From NCBI GenBank assembly GCA_029891345.1, contig CM057009.1:299995466-300059465 (forward strand): a stretch of DNA of 64,000 nt. The letters are read 5' to 3'. The notes below the pieces were generated by a model. The model was given only the letters and a program-made list of their open reading frames with translations, made no database searches and was not told where the DNA came from. Source of the stretch: Dryococelus australis. Taxonomy: Eukaryota; Arthropoda; Insecta; Phasmatodea; Phasmatidae. Positions 58,071 to 64,000 of this stretch are shown here, in pieces. The position numbers and the translations under genes were made by a program. How positions within the stretch are numbered: position 1 is the first letter of the stretch; every line of letters begins with the position of its first letter.

Positions 58071-58591
58071 AAAGGTTGTTCACGATAAAGTGAGCTCCAC
58101 TATCAACCTTAAAAAAAAAATCACTGTTCCTACATGCAAATATTTGAACTGTCGCCCTGAGTGATTTGCGCCCAGTAAAGTTGGTAACGACGGACGAAAA
58201 GTAGTTTTATATCTTAACGTCGAATAAAAGAGTTAGGTAAATGCGATAACTTAAATTATGTCTTTCGCTTTCTGTTTTTTTTAAACGCATTGAAGTGTAA
58301 AAATGAGTATATTTGTAAAATACCGACTTTTATAATAATTTCACACGCTTACTTGACCGACGCATGTACAGAGTGAGTCTTTTAAAAGAGGCCCCGTGGG
58401 ACATGGGTGAAACGGAGCGAGGGAATGGCGAAATACAGACCACGGGGCCTCTTTTAACGGACTCACCCTGTATAAAGTGATGAGGCCCATGATAATGTTA
58501 ATTTATATAAGACAGAGGTATACTTAATGTGCTAACAAGTGTATATTAAACAGGGCATTCAAAAGTTCTCCTTTTTTCGTGAACAGCCTAT
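58071..58591. mobile_element. MITE-1, long form, with nested MITE
   Basis: AAGGTTGTTCACGATAAAGT at the left is inverted as TTTTTCGTGAACAGCCTA at the right. The interior is longer than in other copies by the hairpin insertion at 58367-58474. A stray extra end (CCATGAACAGCCTTTAC) follows at 58598. Confidence 0.88.
58367..58474. mobile_element. Hairpin MITE nested in MITE-1
   Basis: GAGTGAGTCTTTTAAAAGAG and GCCCCGTGG at the left are the inverted match of CCACGGGGCCTCTTTTAACG and GACTCACCCTGTA at the right. Bounded by TA, it lies exactly between two segments that are adjacent in other MITE-1 copies (CGCATG and TAAAGTGATGAGG). It is about 106 bp with no coding sequence. Confidence 0.85.
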
Positions 58592-58689
58592 GATTGACCA
58601 TGAACAGCCTTTACCTAAAACGCCTAAATTTAAACGCAGATTCAGCATAAAAAGTTTTAATAAATAATACGTCCTAGTTATTTATAAGT

Positions 58690-58892
58690 AACTAGCGGAC
58701 CCGACAGACGTTGACCTGTACATATGTCTTAAATCTCTCCCCCTCTCTCTCCCCCTCTCTTTTCCGAATTGTGAATCTAAACCATTCTCGAATCCACTTG
58801 AACACACACAAAAAATTTCATCAAAATCGGTCCAGCCGTTTAGGAGGAGTTCAGTGACATACACACGCACAGAAGAATTATATATATAAAGA
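58690..58892 (+). mobile_element. 3' end of a widespread arthropod retrotransposon-like repeat
   Basis: The stretch begins CTAGCGGACCCGACAGACGT and ends TCAAAATCGGTCCAGCCGTT, TAGGAGGAGTTCAGTGACAT and a TATATATAAAGAT terminus. I recall this wording from 3' ends of non-LTR retrotransposons, or related non-autonomous elements, in many insects, but cannot fix the clade. A CT-rich tract lies at 58736-58762. Confidence 0.55.
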
Positions 58893-59454
58893 TGTCTAGT
58901 AACGAGCAGCCATTAATAAATCGTTCACTTCTTATTACGACTACCAGTTCTCTAATTTTGTCTCCAATACGTATTATTGGAAATTGAAAAATGTTAAACG
59001 GGAGCGTTCAAAATCACGTTTGAGTACGAACACGCCAGTGCAGCCCATTTAAAGTAATACAGGAGTGTATATCTATCGTCTACTTTAATTATTGCGCCTT
59101 TGGACAACCGAATTGTCGTTGAAAGTCTCGTAGAGGCGAGTTACCTAGGGACTGCAACCCAGTGTAATGCCTTGCACTTAGAGGCTATGATGAGACATGT
59201 GCTAACGCTAGCCTAGGTCGTTCTTTGCCCTACCGCGCTTCTACACCTCGGACTACAGAAATACACTGTAAAAATAATGGGAAAATTACCTGACAAGTGT
59301 AAGGTAATATTGGCAAACTTGTGGGGGAAACATAGTTTTCCTTACTGGCAAGGTAAAATTGTCGTGCTCCGGAGTAAAATTCACGTAGGCCTACATGGTA
59401 GTGGAAAATCCCATAGATGGGTGGGAAAATTGCCTTACGACACGTGCATCCTTC
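58893..59454. other. Intergenic DNA, possibly left part of element T
   Basis: GGGAAAATTACCTGACAAGTGTAAG-like wording at 59279 is an approximate inverted match of the right edge of element T at 59830, so the element may begin near 59262. Otherwise nothing is recognised. Confidence 0.35.
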
Positions 59455-59850
59455 TGAATTCTCAATAGCTAAGTGGGGGGACGGGCGGAAGAAACAGCCC
59501 TTTAACACGCCAACGTTAATGCGGTCGTCTTGGTGTAATGGATAGCGCATCGGCCGTTCGTACTAGAGGACTATGGTTCTTGTCCTCCCACAGGCACACG
59601 TCGAGGATCTTAGTGTTGTGCTGTCACCCACTACTCGGCAACGAACGCAAGTAATAAAAAAATCAACAGTAATAATACTCGGGGATATTTTAAAATATAA
59701 TTTTATTATAGAATTTAATTAATTTTTCTTTCCTTTTTATGGGATTTTCTCCCCACTTTTGTCAGGTACTTTTTTCGTGCGGTTAGTGAATAGTACTTTA
59801 CTTGTTATATAAATTTACTCTACATTTAAAAGGTAATTTTACCTTATTAA
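59455..59850 (+). mobile_element. Composite element T, plus copy
   Basis: TCAATAGCTAAGTGGGGGGA, then GGCGGAAGAAAC, a tRNA-like GTAATGGATAGCGCATCGGC (59536-59555), and TACTTTTTTCGTGCGG before GGTAATTTTACCTTA. It aligns along its whole length with the minus copy at 57215-57625. Confidence 0.65.
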
Positions 59851-60064
59851 CGCTCCATCGTTAATGACACGATCAATTTCTCGGAGTGGATAACAAACCA
59901 AAATAAGCTAAGTTGAGAAACCCCCAGGACTCAGCCGAGGGTTGGACCCAGAAATTCGTCATGCAAAGCAGCTTTAACTACCTCGTCAGTGGAGATCGCA
60001 GAATGGTTTATTTCGATGCAGACAATAAGTGACTGTGGGTGTTCATATTTCAGGGTTGTTACTT

Positions 60065-60306
60065 ACAGGCTGCTCACGTTAAAGTGAGCACTTTCGAAGC
60101 CCTAGTTACTTTTTCCTTTCAGCCATTTTGTTATCCTTTAACGTCGTTTTTCTAAATTAACATTGCCATGTGAGTAGTAAACAAAGTTTGTATATTTCCC
60201 TACACTAGAAAGTTATCATCTAAGGCTGAAATAAAATATATTTATTGACTATTATTCCAAATCAGAGGGCTTTCAAAAGTGCTAACTTGACAGTGATTAG
60301 CCTATA
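60065..60306. mobile_element. MITE-1 short form, copy B
   Basis: CAGGCTGCTCACGTTAAAGT at the left is inverted as AACTTGACAGTGATTAGCCT at the right. The interior shares TTTATTGACTATTATT with copy A at 34657-34895. Confidence 0.82.
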
Positions 60307-61534
60307 CCCGTACGTTGTTACCGTTTTCTGTCGTCCTATGCTTAGGTCGTTATTGTCCTGAGCTTACAAATAACACGCGCTAGTGGGTTTCCGTAACGAT
60401 GTTGCTATTATGTCCTCGTTGGAATACAGGTGAAGTGTATCGTGGGCACGTCCCTCTCTCCAACAGTAAGTCACCGCACCGGCAGGCCGTCTCAACCTTT
60501 GAAAACTAGCACATATACGTAACCGGCTCGGCGACAGCGACTGCGCAAGCGTGACGTCATTGGTCGCGGCGTCAGTCCGTCCACTCATGTTTCAGCATCG
60601 GCACAGGGCCGTGAGTTCGCAGATGTCTCATTCCTCGAACCACAGCCATCTCCCTGGCGGCTACTGCTTTTGGAAAAATGCCCTTTCCCTCTCGGCTGTT
60701 ATGCACGTAGCTCGCGAAAAGGGCGCTGTTACAGGAAAGAAAGAAAATTAGAAGTTTTATAAAAGTAAGCAAAGATTACATGTCAGTGGGAATGTTCGCG
60801 AAAAATATGGATTGTATATATATATTTTCTTTAATAAATGTTTTATTCTATTTTTGATTATATATATAGATGCAAGGCTTTAAAATTTTTTTAAATTTAT
60901 TTTGATGGCAGTAATTCTTACAACTACTGTAAACTCTTTACTGCAAACAGAAGTGTTTATTAATGCGGGAGAGTAAGTGTATTGCATTCGTTGTAAGACA
61001 TTTGTCTCATCACAGCTGACACTGTGGATGACTTCCTTATGTTTTTCGTCCTCGGGTCAGGAAAGGTGCTTAATGCCCGTAAGACAAACTGACGCAAAAC
61101 AATTTTATTGAAATGTATAAGTTCGTGAAAGCCCATGTAGTAAATGAAATAAAGAGCAATAGTACTGAATTGTTTTTGCCAACTTTGTAAATATTTCCTC
61201 GTAGTGGTGTATTTCTGTCGAACTCTTTATTGCGCATTACGTTAAAACCACAAACTTATCCATAAGCAGTGTGTTAATGCTTCGCATATATGTCAGTACT
61301 GAGTAAATAGACCACCTACATTCTTTTAGAATCTTCTGTTCCTATTGCGTATGTATTAACACGCGTGCATTAATATTGCTTTCTAATCGATGTCCTTGCT
61401 TTCATGAATAATCTCATTTGATTCAGTGAATAATCAAGCTCCAAAAGGGATTGTGGGGGAGGGGGGTTCAAACCCCTTAGCCCCACGCCAGTGGATCCGC
61501 CCCATATGCTAAAATGGCATGCACGAGAAACATA
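60307..61534. other. Intergenic DNA
   Basis: A GC-richer patch at 60460-60720 has short overlapping frames on both strands without a domain. The rest is AT-rich and unrecognised. Confidence 0.4.
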
Positions 61535-62190
61535 TTTCGTGGAATCAAACAAAGTTTGTTTGGCTCAACCAAATTATTTTTTTGTATAAAAGCAATTAAA
61601 TATTTTGTTATTGAAACCTAATTATTATGTTGTTTTAATTTTTTGTCCCAAAATAAGATTTGGTTTGCGTAACTAAATATTTGTTTGTCTCTACGTGCAT
61701 TAAAAAGTTTCTGTTGATATACAAAAATATACAACCCCGACCGAGATTCGAACCGATACCGTTTCCACCCGGGTGCTACAAACTAGCAACTTCACCTAAT
61801 CTCACTACTGGTATGACAAGAAAGTTTTTAAATATATTCAACTCGAATACTGGACAATGTGTGAAAATAAATATTTCAAGTTTCTTTTGCAGCTTTACAT
61901 TTTAGTTTTTCGTTGAACTTGTGTTTATTAAGTTGTCTGTGCCATTATTGAGTGTAAACAAATGCACCAATAAGCGCTGTTACTAACCCAGTTGTCACAA
62001 AAATACAAACAAGCTCTTCAGCAGTATTTCAGAACGAAGTAAATCGATTGAGTGGCCAAACAAATATATACATTTGATGAAACTAAATAATTTTTTCACA
62101 ATCAAATTTCTTTTGGCCCAAGACCGAGGTTTTGTTAATTCAAGATTATGTTTTGTTAGACGAATACAATCGATTTCGTTGGTTTTCAAG
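61535..62190. repeat. TTTGTT/AACAAA reiterated element with tRNA-like core, copy 4
   Basis: CAAACAAAGTTTGTTTGGCT opens the copy. The minus-strand tRNA-like core at 61735-61805 has a B-box CGGTTCGAATCTCGG. Further alternating words lead to GGCCAAACAAATATATACAT and GTTTTGTTAGACGA. It matches 47035-47830 block for block. Confidence 0.68.
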
Positions 62191-64000
62191 TGGTTTCAAA
62201 GACAAAAAAAAAAAGTTTGCAGATCACACTGAATGTCGCCCAACGTTCTAGAAAATTTGTTTCCATGAAGTAATTGGAGAAGCGAAATCAAGGGGAACTA
62301 ATGCTTGACAGTTGCATAAAATTTCAAAAACCCGTACTCACGCTTTATGCTGCTGTTCACGCATGGGATTATTGCACTTTCTGTTACCGAGGTGCCTCAA
62401 AGAGCAGTATTGTAATAATTTTAAAGGAAATAAGTTAGAAATGTTTCTCAGTCACAGTCGAATTATGAATGGTAATTGAGTGTCGTTTTCGTAAGTTATG
62501 ATTTAACAGTTTCGTCAAACAATACTTGTAAAATGCAAGCGTGACCAACAGAATAAGCAATTTTAATAACTTCAAATGTCTCAGAATCTGTTACAACAGT
62601 TTCCACTTTCGAATTTGAATAGTGAACAACGAAATTTATCAAGAATAATAAATTCCATTTATTCATCAATTATCATGCTCATTTCCTGTATTTTCGCTTT
62701 TTTTTTTATATTATCTACTTACCAAATATTTTCGAACTACTGTGTAGATGAGAGAGATAACATTTCGTTTGCAAATTGTATGATATGTCAGCATCACTGC
62801 GGTACCAGAGCCTTACCACAAATTGCAGCCAAGAATACATGTCTATGACGTGTAAGTCAGTGGTGTGATAAGTCGTAGTACGTTTGAGAAAAAGGGATGC
62901 ATCGGTTAGAGCGCTCGACGATAGTCTTGCTAGCTTACAGAAGAAGGAAAAAATAATACATTAAGGAATAAGGATCATGGTTCAGTCCGGACGTTGCTCA
63001 ACTGTTTCAACTGAGAATCATCCGGACCTCCTTTCAACACATTAACCCCGGAAGTTCAGAAAAGTAGTAGAATTTCCGGATAACACCTGAGAGAGACTAC
63101 TAAAGACGATGTAATGTCGCGCATCCGAAGAGCTGTTATTTACGTCGCGGTTTCCTGGTGAAATCGAGAGTTCCAAAATGCGTATCGCTGCAGTTCCCAA
63201 CTCTAGATCCAGGGTAAGGTTCGTTCCACTCGTGTTAGGAACAAAACGTGATTTCTTAGTTCGTAAGGCAGAGTTTGGTACAGGATAAATGGCCGCCACT
63301 AGCGGCGCAGTGTACCAAAAGGTTACCTTTAATTTAAGATTCAAGCGACGTGAATAATGAAAGAGAATAATTTTGCTTAGCTATGCCGGAATCACATATC
63401 CCCGAAGAGCACAGCACGACACGAGAAAAAACCGCTGCCACGACCATTTTCAACGTGCCTGCTCGAATGTACAGCCCGACAGTTTACTGAAGCGACACAA
63501 CGAGTACAATTTGTCGGATACATTTAGAAGGCACTGATTAACTACGCTAGTTTTAATGGCGGTGAGTAGGCGGGAAATTTGGAATACATGATGGTGACAA
63601 AGTTTTATAGCTATTGCATACAAGGGTAAAATTATTATTTATAAGAGGTAAATACAATAATTCTCATAATTTGTTTTCTTTTAAGCTACGCATTTCCCAT
63701 TGTAAGGAAAACTTATCATACAATTTAATTTTGAAAGGTTGTACACTCTGTGCGTCGTGTCACACGACACGACGAAGAATATAAATAATTTCTAATCCAA
63801 AGCTGCTGGTCGTACGACAGAATTGTCAGGCTAACGTCAGATCTAGCTTATATTTCATTGGTTGTTTAATTTTAAGTGTCGTGTAGTGATTGCGGGGTCT
63901 GTCTTGTTGGTCGGGGCTATGTGATACCGGCATTACGAAGTTATTTAATATGTGATTTATGATTACTTCTATTATCATTTTAACGTAGAAAATAGAGACA
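62191..64000. other. Intergenic DNA
   Basis: A weak tRNA-like stretch at 62898-62998 (CATCGGTTAGAGCGCTCGAC and, about 60 bases on, GGTTCAGTCCGG) may be a decayed SINE with an insertion. The 100-codon frame at 63042-63344 on the minus strand and the 90-codon frame at 62576-62848 lack domains and are not called as genes. Confidence 0.4.

Overview
The window looks like non-coding, repeat-dense nuclear DNA of a large arthropod genome, probably an insect. The base composition is AT-rich, there are no long host ORFs, and several families of tRNA-derived SINEs, MITEs, foldback elements and tandem arrays are interspersed. One SINE type (3395-3545 and 39328-39470) resembles a family I associate with polyneopteran insects (cockroaches, locusts, stick insects). 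That placement is inference. I find no convincing intact host gene. Two weak candidates are a 71-codon ORF beside a GC-rich block at 41196-41411 and a GC-rich island at 38350-38660 that could be a promoter or first exon.

The main item is a decayed Polinton/Maverick (adintovirus-like) element at about 6866-16105. On the minus strand, reading leftward from 12.54 kb, lie remnants of a phospholipase-A2-like protein with a hydrophobic tail, an adenovirus-type cysteine protease, a penton-like minor capsid protein, a small basic ORF, the double-jelly-roll major capsid protein, a conserved hypothetical protein, and a zinc-finger protein of the kind found beside or fused to protein-primed DNA polymerase. 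On the plus strand, reading rightward from 13.0 kb, are the packaging ATPase, a coiled-coil protein, a conserved hypothetical protein and a retroviral-type integrase with a chromodomain. A 350-bp AT-rich reiterated block sits at the point where the two arms diverge. All genes carry stops or frameshifts. The polymerase body is missing and a SINE tail marks the left break.

A second decayed mobile gene, an intron-containing DDE-like transposase pseudogene of uncertain superfamily, lies at 27291-29285. It is followed at once by a 191-bp satellite array (29421-30810). A third prominent structure is a minisatellite of about 120 copies of a 38-bp unit at 52063-56740, with a higher-order period near 1.09 kb.

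The remainder is a layered repeat landscape: about ten copies of a TA-flanked MITE (MITE-1, ends resembling GGCTGTTCACGGTAAA), four copies of a foldback element of roughly 0.8 kb (FB-1), a 1.4-kb TIR element at 1209-2601, composite tRNA-like elements, several SINE copies, and nested insertions that let relative ages be read directly. The open frames between these are short and lack recognisable domains, so they are not annotated as genes.
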